From the NCBI GenBank assembly GCA_045660545.1, contig JAZREA010000004.1, forward strand, positions 1 through 21,908: a stretch of 21,908 bases of DNA. Reading direction: 5' to 3'. Numbering within the stretch: position 1 is the stretch's first letter; every line of letters begins with the position of its first letter. Below are positions 12,907 to 20,030 of this stretch, piece by piece. Below the pieces are notes generated by a model that had not been told where the DNA came from, did not search any database, and saw only the letters and a program-made list of their open reading frames with translations. The translations under genes were made by a program, and so were the position numbers. This stretch comes from JAZREA01 sp045660545 (GTDB taxonomy: Bacteria > Bacillota > Clostridia > Monoglobales > Firm-18).

Positions 12907-13500
12907 TCAGTCCTTTAACTTCGTTTCTAATTCAGCCTTTAATTTTGTAAGAGCTTTTGCTCTGTGGCTGATTTTGTTCTTTTCCTCAGGCGATATTTCT
13001 GCCGACGTAAGTCCGCCGTACTCAGGAAGGCAAAATATCGAGTCGTAGCCAAAGCCGTTTTCGCCTCTCATTTCGGTGCCTATTTGTCCGTGGAATTCGC
13101 CACTTACGCAAATTTCCTCGCCGTTTGGAAAAACTGCTGCCATAGCGCAGACGAACTTGGCGTTTTTGTTCTCTTTATCTTTCATCTTTTCGAGCACCAA
13201 AAGGTTGTTTGCGATGTCGTTTCCGTGGACACCGGAATATCTTGCGGAGTACACGCCCGGCTCTCCGTCCAGAGCTTCGACAGAAAGACCGCTGTCGTCC
13301 GCGATAGTAATTTCGCTACAAAGCTTCATAACCTCTCTTGCTTTTTTAAGCGCGTTGCCCTCGAATGTATCGGCGTCTTCTTCGACATCGGTGTCTATAC
13401 CTATGTCTTCCATAGAGAGTATTTCGTATCGCTCGTCAGACAAAATTGATTTTATTTCCCGTATTTTGCCCTTGTTTTTTGTCGCAACAATAATCTTCAT
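12907..13500 (-). CDS. rdgB: RdgB/HAM1 non-canonical purine NTP pyrophosphatase
   Basis: 197 residues, full length for the family. It hydrolyses dITP, XTP and related deaminated purine nucleotides to the monophosphate, keeping them out of DNA and RNA. Visible motifs are the N-terminal nucleotide-binding IIVATKNKGKIREIKSIL, the metal-binding ADDSGLSVEALDGEPGVYSA, GFGYDSIF, and the C-terminal SHRAKAL. The start is ATG 13500 with AAAGGAG upstream. It sits 20 bp after radA and 4 bp before the kinase gene, on the same strand, so all three are likely one operon with a genome-maintenance flavour. Confidence 0.93.
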   Translation of the reverse strand: MKIIVATKNKGKIREIKSILSDERYEILSMEDIGIDTDVEEDADTFEGNALKKAREVMKLCSEITIADDSGLSVEALDGEPGVYSARYSGVHGNDIANNLLVLEKMKDKENKNAKFVCAMAAVFPNGEEICVSGEFHGQIGTEMRGENGFGYDSIFCLPEYGGLTSAEISPEEKNKISHRAKALTKLKAELETKLKD

Positions 13501-13520
13501 AGCGTTCTCCTTTGTGGTAC

Positions 13521-14876
13521 TTATTTTAACAGCGAAAGCGCCTGGTTTATATTCTTAATCGGTATAATTTCGGCACTTTTTGATGATATCTTTTTGTTGT
13601 TTGCGTATGGAATGAGTATTCGTTTGAATCCCATTTTCTCTGCCTCTGTAATACGCTTGTCAATGGCGGTTACAGAGCGGATTTCTCCGGTTAGCCCAAG
13701 CTCTCCGACCGCAACAGTATCGGACGGAATGACAAAGTCAAGAGCACTCGACGCAATCGCAAGAGCAACGCCCATGTCAACTGCCGGCTCGTCAAGTCGC
13801 ATTCCTCCCGCAACGTTTAAATATATATCCTGAGCAGAAAGGTGGATTTTCGCCTGCTTTTCTAAAACGGCTATTATTAATGAAAGCTTGTTGTAGTCAA
13901 TTCCTGACGCAGTTCTTCGCGGAGAAGGATAATTTGTCTTTGCGGTAAGAGCCTGAATCTCTGCGAGCATCGGTCTTGTCCCTTCAAGCGCACAGGTAAC
14001 AGCCGTTCCGCTTGCGCCCTGTGGCATTTCGGAAAGCAACATCCCCGAAGGGTTGTCTACCGGCGCAAGACCCGTTGAACACATTTCGAACACACCGATT
14101 TCGTTCGTAGAGCCAAAGCGGTTTTTAACCCCTCTTAAAATTCTGTGGAAGTGGTGGCTTTCGCCCTCGAAGTATAAAACGCAGTCCACCATATGCTCCA
14201 GTATCTTAGGCCCTGCGATGTTGCCGTCCTTTGTTATATGACCTACCAAGAATACAGAAATGCCTTTACCCTTGGCTATTTCCATCAGCCTCATAGTTAC
14301 CTCGCGCACCTGGCTTACGCTTCCGGGCGCAGAGTCCACCTCAGGACAATATACAGTCTGTACAGAGTCGATGATTAAAAGGTCGGGCTTTGCCTCGTCT
14401 ATGTACGAGGTGATTGAGGTAAGGTTGGTTTCAGCAAGAAGCAAGAGCTTTTGATTTTTTACGTTTAATCTGTCTGCTCTTAACTTGATTTGCTTCTGCG
14501 ACTCCTCACCCGAGGCATATAATATAGTAGATTTGCAGTTAACAGTTTCACACATTTGAAGCAAAAGCGTGGATTTGCCTATTCCCGGGTCGCCTCCCAC
14601 AAGAATCATGGAGCCTTTTACAATTCCTCCGCCCAAAACACGGTCGAGCTCCGAAATGCCCGTTGAAACACGTTCTTCGTCCGAAAGCTCGATTTCACAA
14701 AGCCTTTTAGGCTTCGGGCGCTCTGTTGTTGTTACGGCCACAGAGGAGGAAGACTTGGCTTTTGAGACCTTTTGCTCTATCATAGTGTTCCATGCTCCGC
14801 ATGCCATACACTTTCCTGTCCATTTTGAGGATTCGTTTCCGCACTCGCTGCAGAAAAATACAATTTTCTCTTTCAT
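13521..14876 (-). CDS. radA: DNA repair protein RadA (Sms)
   Basis: 451 residues. RadA is a RecA-like ATPase and helicase that promotes branch migration during recombination repair. Visible: a C4 zinc finger (C9, C12, C23, C26), Walker A GGDPGIGKST at 94-103, Walker B-like LLIIDS (167-171), the RadA-specific KNRFG at 251-255, and a C-terminal Lon-protease-like domain (TVAVGELGLTGEIRSV). I placed the start at ATG 14876, where GAGGG lies 6-8 nt upstream; an in-frame TTG 18 nt earlier lacks such a site. It is the first gene of the minus-strand operon. Confidence 0.95.
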   Translation of the reverse strand: MKEKIVFFCSECGNESSKWTGKCMACGAWNTMIEQKVSKAKSSSSVAVTTTERPKPKRLCEIELSDEERVSTGISELDRVLGGGIVKGSMILVGGDPGIGKSTLLLQMCETVNCKSTILYASGEESQKQIKLRADRLNVKNQKLLLLAETNLTSITSYIDEAKPDLLIIDSVQTVYCPEVDSAPGSVSQVREVTMRLMEIAKGKGISVFLVGHITKDGNIAGPKILEHMVDCVLYFEGESHHFHRILRGVKNRFGSTNEIGVFEMCSTGLAPVDNPSGMLLSEMPQGASGTAVTCALEGTRPMLAEIQALTAKTNYPSPRRTASGIDYNKLSLIIAVLEKQAKIHLSAQDIYLNVAGGMRLDEPAVDMGVALAIASSALDFVIPSDTVAVGELGLTGEIRSVTAIDKRITEAEKMGFKRILIPYANNKKISSKSAEIIPIKNINQALSLLK

Positions 14877-14906
14877 TATTAACCCTCTTTTCAATTATCT
14901 ACCTAT

Positions 14907-14935
14907 ATTTTACAATATTTTTTTGTATTTGTCTA
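14907..14935 (-). promoter_or_regulatory. sigma-A promoter for radA-rdgB-kinase operon
   Basis: Minus strand: -35 TAGACA (14935-14930, five of six consensus bases), 17-bp spacer, -10 TAAAAT (14912-14907). The -10 lies about 30 bp upstream of the radA start. Confidence 0.7.
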
Positions 14936-14972
14936 TCGTATTAAAAAATTTTAGAAAAATAGAAAATAGTAC

Positions 14973-15001
14973 TTGATTTTTTTGTTTTTATGGTGTATAT
15001 T
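14973..15001 (+). promoter_or_regulatory. sigma-A promoter for the glycosyltransferase
   Basis: -35 TTGATT (14973-14978), 17-bp T-rich spacer, -10 TATATT (14996-15001). It would give an untranslated leader of roughly 180 nt, unusually long for this window. Confidence 0.65.
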
Positions 15002-15094
15002 ATATGTCGGTAGTAGGTTTGCACAAACCTTTTACAATAAATTTGTTAATATAGCATAAATTTTAAAGTATTAATTTACGCGCAAGATTAGTTG

Positions 15095-15173
15095 TCCGTC
15101 CGGTTTGCAGGTTAAATGTTTTTCACCTCATTTGGGCGGTAAATTTTTGTGACGGATTTTATCCGCTGTTTTT
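15095..15173 (+). promoter_or_regulatory. possible leader switch with alternative hairpins before the glycosyltransferase
   Basis: TCCGTC (15095-15100) can pair with GACGGA (15151-15156). That pairing excludes the hairpin CGGAT (15153-15157) with ATCCG (15161-15165), which is followed by CTGTTTTT and so resembles a weak terminator. An inner AGGT/ACCT pairing is also possible. No known riboswitch consensus was recognised. Confidence 0.35.
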
Positions 15174-15187
15174 GAAAGGAGAATTAT

Positions 15188-16420
15188 ATGACTGACGTAT
15201 TATTGTGGGTTGGTTACATTGTTCAAGTTTTGTTTTTGACATTGGGCGCATATTATTTCTTAATCTCGCTTTTCGCTTTTATTCCGCGAAAGTCCAGACC
15301 GGACGTGGAGTCGCGTTTCCACGATTTTGCGTTGATTGTTGCGGCTCATAACGAGGAGCAGGTTATCGCAAATATGGTCGAGAGTCTGGTAAAGCAAGAC
15401 TATCCGAAAGACAAGTACAGCATCTTTGTCATTGCCGACAACTGTACTGATAATACCGCACAGGTTGCGCGTGATGCGGGCGCAGAAGTCTTTGAAAGAT
15501 TTAACGACACTCAAAGAGGTAAGGGCTACGCTCTTGAATGGATGTTCGATAAAATTTATAATATGGACAGAAAGTACGACTCTGTTATCATATTTGATGC
15601 CGATAATATAGTAAAGGAAGACTTCCTTGTTCATATTAACGAGCAGAACAACAAAGGCTTTAAGGTAGTCCAGGGCTACATAGACAGCAAAAATCCTAAC
15701 GACTCCTGGGTATCATATTCGTATTCACTCGGTTTTTGGTCTACAAACAAGCTTTTCCAGCAGTCGAGATACAACCTTGGTCTTGGATGTCAGCTTTGCG
15801 GTACTGGTTTTTCCGTTGCTGTTGATGTTTTAAAAGAGATTGGCTGGGGCGCTACATGTCTTACAGAGGATATGGAGTTTACAATGAAGCTTTGTCTTAA
15901 CGATATCCGCGTTGCATGGGCTTATGACGCGATTGTTTATGATGAGAAGCCTATCACTTTTGTTCAGTCGTGGAGACAGCGTGTAAGATGGATGCAGGGT
16001 CATGCTGATGTTTTCTGCCGTTTCTTTAAAAAGCTTATGAAAAAGGCGTTTTCGGAAAAGAGCATCTTCCCGCTTGACTGTGCGCTTTATCTTTTCCAGC
16101 CGATTAGAATTATTACAATGGGTGCAATTACTGTTATGGGTTGGATACAGACCGCTTTCCCTGACAGCAACATTGTCTTAAACGGCTTTGTTCCTGCACC
16201 GATTCTTATGACGTTTGTCGTTGGCCAGTTCTTCTGGTTGCCGTTCGTTATGTTCGTTGAAAAGCGTATTTCCAAAAGAACTGTTTGGGGTTACATTACC
16301 TACCTCGTTTACTCACTTACCTGGGTACCGATTACGATAGTCGGAATTGCTAAGCGTAATCAGCACGAGTGGTACCACACCCAGCATACAAGACGTATTA
16401 AAATCAGCGAAATGAAGTAA
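15188..16420 (+). CDS. membrane family-2 glycosyltransferase
   Basis: 410 residues. A processive-type GT2 enzyme that would add sugars from a nucleotide donor to a surface polysaccharide or lipid at the membrane. An N-terminal membrane helix (about 6-32) precedes the catalytic domain: VAAHNEEQ (51-58), the metal-binding D137-A-D139, the TED motif at 226-228 and QRVRW at 264-268. Hydrophobic segments follow at about 285-385. This is the layout of cellulose synthase-, hyaluronan synthase- and poly-GlcNAc-like enzymes, but the substrate cannot be read from sequence. The start is ATG 15188 with AAAGGAG (15175-15181). It stands alone between a long leader and a strong terminator, so it is monocistronic. 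Confidence 0.88.
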   Translation: MTDVLLWVGYIVQVLFLTLGAYYFLISLFAFIPRKSRPDVESRFHDFALIVAAHNEEQVIANMVESLVKQDYPKDKYSIFVIADNCTDNTAQVARDAGAEVFERFNDTQRGKGYALEWMFDKIYNMDRKYDSVIIFDADNIVKEDFLVHINEQNNKGFKVVQGYIDSKNPNDSWVSYSYSLGFWSTNKLFQQSRYNLGLGCQLCGTGFSVAVDVLKEIGWGATCLTEDMEFTMKLCLNDIRVAWAYDAIVYDEKPITFVQSWRQRVRWMQGHADVFCRFFKKLMKKAFSEKSIFPLDCALYLFQPIRIITMGAITVMGWIQTAFPDSNIVLNGFVPAPILMTFVVGQFFWLPFVMFVEKRISKRTVWGYITYLVYSLTWVPITIVGIAKRNQHEWYHTQHTRRIKISEMK

Positions 16421-16431
16421 TTGATATAATT

Positions 16432-16468
16432 AAAGCTTCCGTTTTTTAAACGGAAGCTTTATTTTTTT
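16432..16468 (+). terminator. strong intrinsic terminator after the glycosyltransferase
   Basis: A perfect 13-bp stem (16432-16444 with 16448-16460), loop TTT, then ATTTTTTT. It also lies just beyond the convergent transporter gene, but the minus-strand U-run there is weak. Confidence 0.95.
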
Positions 16469-16479
16469 ATTTGGTTTTA

Positions 16480-17673
16480 TTATTCGGATTTTGAATTTTT
16501 TACAAACAGCGTAAAGGTAAAGCCTAATAACATCAAGCTTGCCCATGTCAGTATAACTGCGTTCCAGCCCAGCGAAGTCATCAAAGAGGCAAATATTATG
16601 TTAGAAAGCGAAGTAAAGGCGTAGCCTGTAAAGTCCAACACACCGTTGGCTGTTGAAACCATACCTGTTTTCCCGAGGCTTGGTATGTAACTGCTCCACA
16701 TATCCGAACCGATTATGGAAGTTAGCATTATAGCAACTAAAAACGCCAATATGTTTATAAAAGGTATCTTAACAAAAAACATCACAACAAATAACAACCC
16801 TGCGGGTACGTATAACGTTCTTACCATCTTTACGTCGTTGTTTTTAAACAGACGTAAAATTGCAAGACATAAAAACGGGCATACTGCTTTTAGTAAAGAC
16901 ATAGCCGAGAAAATCAGCGTAGAGGCGGAAGCGTTTATTTTAAGATGTTCGGTGAGATAAGTCGGTATCCAAAAGGCTATGGACGTGTTACATATTTCCG
17001 TTATGGCCGCAATCGACATAAAGAACAAGAAGTTTTTGAGCTTAAAAACGTCGAAAAGGGCGAACTTCTTTGACTGTTTAAGCTCGTTTTGGCGTATGTA
17101 GCCCTTTTTCTCGAAACGTGTGAGTATTAAGAAGCACAAAACCGCAACCAAGAGGGTTATAACCCCCGCCACAAAGAAGAGCATCTTCCACTCAAATATA
17201 AGAGCCAGAACGCTTGTTGCAAGCGGACCGAGGAAGGTAGATATCGAAAGCCCCATACAAAACAGTCGCGAGTATTTAAGGTCCATATTTTCGGAAATCG
17301 TCTTTACAAGAGGGCCGCGCATCATTGAAAGCCCAAAGCCGAAAAGTGAAAAGCATATAATCTGTAATGCGCCAATAGAAGCAAGAGGGAAGATTATCTG
17401 CACAATTCCTGCAATAGACATACCTGTAAGCAGCATATATTTCGGCTTTATAATGTCGCCGATAAATCCGTTTATAAGCTGACCTATCGCGTAGAATAAA
17501 AAGAACAGGGAGGAAAGAAGCCCTATATATTCCTTTGTATATTCTCCGGTCAAAAGAAGCTGTGGCGTAATTACGCTTAGGATACTTCTTATGTAATATC
17601 CGGCAAAGTACGTAAGCACAGAAAGTACGCCTATTTTTAGAACATTATTAATTTGTTGTTTTTCACTGTTCAT
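16480..17673 (-). CDS. MFS transporter, OPA (GlpT/UhpT)-like
   Basis: 397 residues with about 12 hydrophobic segments, normal for the major facilitator superfamily. The loop after the second helix (FLFYAIGQLINGFIGDIIKP) and the preceding YYIRSILSV segment resemble the organophosphate:phosphate antiporter branch, which exchanges phosphorylated sugars or glycerol phosphate. The substrate is not determined, since the family's key Arg residues cannot be assigned without an alignment. The start is ATG 17673 with GGAGGG upstream. It has its own promoter in the 60-bp gap after the thioesterase gene. Confidence 0.8.
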   Translation of the reverse strand: MNSEKQQINNVLKIGVLSVLTYFAGYYIRSILSVITPQLLLTGEYTKEYIGLLSSLFFLFYAIGQLINGFIGDIIKPKYMLLTGMSIAGIVQIIFPLASIGALQIICFSLFGFGLSMMRGPLVKTISENMDLKYSRLFCMGLSISTFLGPLATSVLALIFEWKMLFFVAGVITLLVAVLCFLILTRFEKKGYIRQNELKQSKKFALFDVFKLKNFLFFMSIAAITEICNTSIAFWIPTYLTEHLKINASASTLIFSAMSLLKAVCPFLCLAILRLFKNNDVKMVRTLYVPAGLLFVVMFFVKIPFINILAFLVAIMLTSIIGSDMWSSYIPSLGKTGMVSTANGVLDFTGYAFTSLSNIIFASLMTSLGWNAVILTWASLMLLGFTFTLFVKNSKSE

Positions 17674-17692
17674 GGCAATCCCTCCGTGCCTA

Positions 17693-17721
17693 ATTATAAA
17701 TTATTAAATACGCAAAGTCAA
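17693..17721 (-). promoter_or_regulatory. sigma-A promoter for the MFS transporter
   Basis: Minus strand: -35 TTGACT (17721-17716), 17-bp spacer, perfect -10 TATAAT (17698-17693), about 20 bp upstream of the ATG. Confidence 0.8.
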
Positions 17722-17733
17722 TAAAAATTGGCA

Positions 17734-18189
17734 CTAATTATGGGCTTTTCTAAGCTCTTTTCTTTTTAGCGCGTTTTCCCATTCTTTTACTTCCTCGTCG
17801 TTTTTCAGTATAAGCTGAGGTATGCTTGTGGGGTTTTCGTTTTCATCAAGCGCAACCATGTCGATATAGGCGTTGTTGATTAAAACCCGTCTGCCGTCCA
17901 GCTTTTCTACATAGGTCTTTACGTTTACTTCCATAGAAGTATTACCCGCGTAGGTGATTTTTCCTTTTATTACGACGGTGTCATTTGCGTATGCCGCCTT
18001 TTTAAACTCCAGCTTGTCGACTGAGGCGGTTGTCACGTTTTTGCCCGAGTGCCGTCTTGCAACTACCGCCGCCACCTCGTCAATCCAGCACATCAGCTGG
18101 CCGCCAAACAGCCTGTGAAACCCGTTTATGTTAGACATGGTAAGAACATGTACTTGCTGAGCGTATGAGTCGTTTACATATTTTTTCAT
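17734..18189 (-). CDS. hotdog-fold acyl-CoA thioesterase (YkhA/YciA type)
   Basis: 151 residues. Predicted to hydrolyse acyl-CoA to free acid and CoA in the cytoplasm. The hotdog-fold signature is clear: FHRLFGGQLMCWIDEVAAVV, where the Asp-Glu pair lies on the central helix, then TTASVDKLEFKKAAYANDTV. One hotdog domain with a short charged tail is typical of the BACH/YciA group. The start is ATG 18189 with GAGGT upstream. No convincing promoter was found; it is divergent from the symporter gene. Confidence 0.88.
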   Translation of the reverse strand: MKKYVNDSYAQQVHVLTMSNINGFHRLFGGQLMCWIDEVAAVVARRHSGKNVTTASVDKLEFKKAAYANDTVVIKGKITYAGNTSMEVNVKTYVEKLDGRRVLINNAYIDMVALDENENPTSIPQLILKNDEEVKEWENALKRKELRKAHN

Positions 18190-18270
18190 AATTTACCTCG
18201 TAGTATGCAATAATAATTATAGGTTTAACTGTATTTTTAGCGTTACGTGTCAAAATATACCTAAAAGGCT

Positions 18271-18290
18271 ATGTCAATAGTTGTTGACAT
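18271..18290. promoter_or_regulatory. dyad overlapping the symporter promoter -35
   Basis: ATGTCAA (18271-18277) and TTGACAT (18284-18290) form a perfect 7-bp inverted repeat with a 6-nt centre. The right half is the -35 of the symporter promoter. It may be an operator, but could follow simply from two facing -35-like sequences. Confidence 0.35.
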
Positions 18291-18312
18291 TTGTTGAAAA
18301 AAATGTTAAAAT
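18284..18312 (+). promoter_or_regulatory. sigma-A promoter for the NSS symporter
   Basis: Perfect -35 TTGACA (18284-18289), 17-bp spacer, -10 TAAAAT (18307-18312), about 45 bp upstream of the ATG. Confidence 0.85.
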
Positions 18313-18357
18313 TTACGAGTTAATTAAGTTGAATTTTTATTTTGAAAGGTGAATTTT

Positions 18358-19767
18358 ATGGAAAATCAAAAGCGTGGTAGTTTTACCGGTAGCATAGGCT
18401 TTGTTTTTGCCGCTGCGGGTTCTGCTGTCGGATTGGGTAACCTGTGGAGGTTTCCTTATCTTGCGGCGAAGGACGGCGGAGGCTTGTTTTTAATTGTGTA
18501 CGTTTTGTTGGTGTTAACATTTGGCTTTACTCTTATGTTAACAGAGATTGCTTTGGGACGTAAAACGGGCAGCAGCTGCGCAAAGGCGTATGCCATGGCT
18601 GACAAAAGGTTTGGCTTTTTGGGCGCCTTGTCGTTTATCGTGCCGTCTATTATTTTCCCTTATTACTGCGTAATCGGCGGATGGATTACAAAGTATATGG
18701 GGGAATATTGTATCGGCAGAGGTATCAACGCAGTAGCAGATGGCTATTTTAAGACCTTTATTTCGAGCCAGTGGTCGCCGATTTTTTGGTGTGCGGTATT
18801 TTTGTTTGTAACTTCTTTGATAGTATTCTTCGGTGTTGAGAAGGGAATTGAGAAGTTCTCCAAGGCTCTTATGCCACTGCTTTGTGTAATAATTGTGTGT
18901 ATAGCAATATTCACGCTAACTGTAAAAGACCCACAAAGCGGAAGAACTGCGTTAGACGGGCTTAAAATATACTTAATTCCTAACTTTGAGGGTATTACAA
19001 TAGGTAAGTTCTTTAAAATTCTGCTTGACGCGATGGGACAGATATTTTTCTCTATGTCCCTGGCTATGGGTATTATGGTTACTTACGGTTCCTATTCCAA
19101 AAAGGAAAGCAACCTCGTTAAATCGGTAAACCAGATTGAAATATTCGATACATCGGTGGCACTTATTGCCGGTCTTATAATGGTTTGTGCAGTATATACC
19201 TTCCAGGGAACAGAGGGACTTAGTGCTGCGGGCCCGAGCCTTTTGTTTGTTTCGATGCCTAAGGTATTTAACGAAATGGGCTTTATAGGTAACTTTGTAG
19301 GGGCTGCGTTCTTTATCCTTGTTTGGTTTGCGGCGATTACGTCTTCGGTTTCACTTTTGGAAGCTATCGTTTCGATGATTATGGACAAGCTCGGCTGGAG
19401 CAGAAAAAAGACCACAACCATCGCCCTTGTTTTCTCCGCTTTGTTGGCAATTGTTACTTGCCTGGGATACAACGTGTGGTACTTTGAGGCTACGCTTAAA
19501 ATAGGCAGCTTTAAAATATTTAGCGGTTACCAGATTTTAGATATTATGGACTTTGTTATAAACTGGTTGCTTATGCCTGTTATTGCTCTTATTACCTGTG
19601 TGCTTTTTGGCTGGTTCTGCGGAACCAAGTATATTACAGACGAGGTTAAGAGAAATGGCGAAGTCTTCAAGCGTGAGGGAATATACAATGTTATGATTAA
19701 GTATGTTGCTCCCGTTTTCCTTTTCCTCATCCTTATATCAGCTTTTGGTGTGTTTGAAAAACTATAA
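18358..19767 (+). CDS. Na+-dependent amino-acid symporter, NSS/SNF family
   Basis: 469 residues with 11-12 membrane segments, the usual size for bacterial NSS proteins such as MhsT and TnaT. The family signature GSAVGLGNLWRFPYLAAKDG in helix 1 carries the unwound Na+/substrate site. It would import an amino acid together with Na+. The substrate is probably hydrophobic or aromatic by family; methionine is possible because metY and metA follow, though they have their own promoter. I chose ATG 18358, which has GAAAGG ending 8 nt upstream, over an in-frame GTG 9 nt earlier that overlaps that site. No typical U-run terminator follows. Confidence 0.9.
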   Translation: MENQKRGSFTGSIGFVFAAAGSAVGLGNLWRFPYLAAKDGGGLFLIVYVLLVLTFGFTLMLTEIALGRKTGSSCAKAYAMADKRFGFLGALSFIVPSIIFPYYCVIGGWITKYMGEYCIGRGINAVADGYFKTFISSQWSPIFWCAVFLFVTSLIVFFGVEKGIEKFSKALMPLLCVIIVCIAIFTLTVKDPQSGRTALDGLKIYLIPNFEGITIGKFFKILLDAMGQIFFSMSLAMGIMVTYGSYSKKESNLVKSVNQIEIFDTSVALIAGLIMVCAVYTFQGTEGLSAAGPSLLFVSMPKVFNEMGFIGNFVGAAFFILVWFAAITSSVSLLEAIVSMIMDKLGWSRKKTTTIALVFSALLAIVTCLGYNVWYFEATLKIGSFKIFSGYQILDIMDFVINWLLMPVIALITCVLFGWFCGTKYITDEVKRNGEVFKREGIYNVMIKYVAPVFLFLILISAFGVFEKL

Positions 19768-19778
19768 ATATCACGATA

Positions 19779-19819
19779 ATTCACCCCTTATTTTTCGGTT
19801 GACAAAATAAGGGGTGAAT
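19779..19819. repeat. 16-bp perfect inverted repeat around the metY promoter
   Basis: Arms 19779-19794 (ATTCACCCCTTATTTT) and 19804-19819 are exact reverse complements, with a 9-nt centre containing most of the -35. As RNA it could form a strong hairpin ending the symporter transcript, but neither strand has a U-run after it. As DNA it could be a large operator covering the -35 and spacer. Confidence 0.75.
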
Positions 19820-19827
19820 GATATAAT
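19799..19827 (+). promoter_or_regulatory. consensus sigma-A promoter for the metY-metA leader
   Basis: -35 TTGACA (19799-19804), 17-bp spacer, -10 TATAAT (19822-19827): a full consensus match. Such a strong promoter usually needs a downstream brake, which the attenuator below would supply. Confidence 0.9.
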
Positions 19828-19855
19828 GTACCAAAGAGGTTTTGAGAGGGGTTTT

Positions 19856-19930
19856 ATGATGACAAATGCACTTTTTATGTTCATGATGTGTCTTATGATG
19901 TGCCGTTTTGTCGTTAAAGCCTCATTGTGA
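19856..19930 (+). CDS. Met-rich leader peptide of the metY-metA operon
   Basis: 24 residues, beginning MMTNALFMFMMCLMMC and ending RFVVKASL. Seven are Met (1, 2, 8, 10, 11, 14, 15) and two are Cys (12, 16). AGAGGGG ends 4 nt before ATG 19856 and 7 nt before ATG 19859, so either Met codon may start it. It follows a consensus promoter and precedes methionine biosynthesis genes with competing hairpins in between. As in trp or his leaders, ribosome stalling at these codons when charged Met-tRNA is scarce would shift the downstream RNA fold. Control by peptide synthesis is inferred; the codon run is seen directly. Confidence 0.8.
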   Translation: MMTNALFMFMMCLMMCRFVVKASL

Positions 19931-19959
19931 AGTATATCACATAGCATTTTAATTGCGCT

Positions 19960-20003
19960 GGGGCTTTTGTGTCTCAGCTTTTTTGTTGAGACACAAAGGC
20001 CTC
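19960..20003 (+). promoter_or_regulatory. antiterminator hairpin of the met attenuator
   Basis: A long stem: TTTGTGTCTCA (19966-19976) pairs perfectly with TGAGACACAAA (19987-19997), and the base extends with GGGGC against GCCTC (19960-19964 with 19999-20003, one wobble). The right arm contains AGGCCTC (19997-20003), the left arm of the terminator, so the two folds exclude each other. A segment at the end of the leader ORF, AAAGCCTC (19916-19923), can pair with GGGGCTTT (19960-19967) and so compete with this hairpin. Confidence 0.7.
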
Positions 20004-20030
20004 TTAAATAAAAGGAGGTCTGTTTTTTTT
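19997..20030 (+). terminator. attenuator terminator hairpin before metY
   Basis: AGGCCTC (19997-20003) pairs with GAGGTCT (20015-20021, one G-U), loop 11 nt, then G and eight T (20023-20030) running up to the metY ATG. The right arm includes the metY ribosome binding site GGAGGT, so this fold would block translation as well as transcription. Confidence 0.7.

Larger units (their letters stand above)
14877..15187. other. intergenic region with divergent promoters for radA and the glycosyltransferase
   Basis: About 310 bp with no gene. It holds a minus-strand promoter for radA (14907-14935), a plus-strand promoter (14973-15001), a small hairpin (GGTTT with AAACC, about 15017-15030) and a structured untranslated leader of about 180 nt that ends at the glycosyltransferase ribosome binding site. 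Confidence 0.7.

Noticed and set aside
19828..20030. An S-box (SAM) or T-box riboswitch before metY
   Set aside because: No S-box core and no T-box antiterminator consensus (AGGGTGGNACCGCG) is visible; the Met-rich ORF and competing hairpins explain the leader better.
19953..20030. An N-terminally longer MetY starting upstream of 20031
   Set aside because: The extra residues would be encoded by the attenuator hairpins, and the ribosome binding site at 20011-20019 points to ATG 20031.
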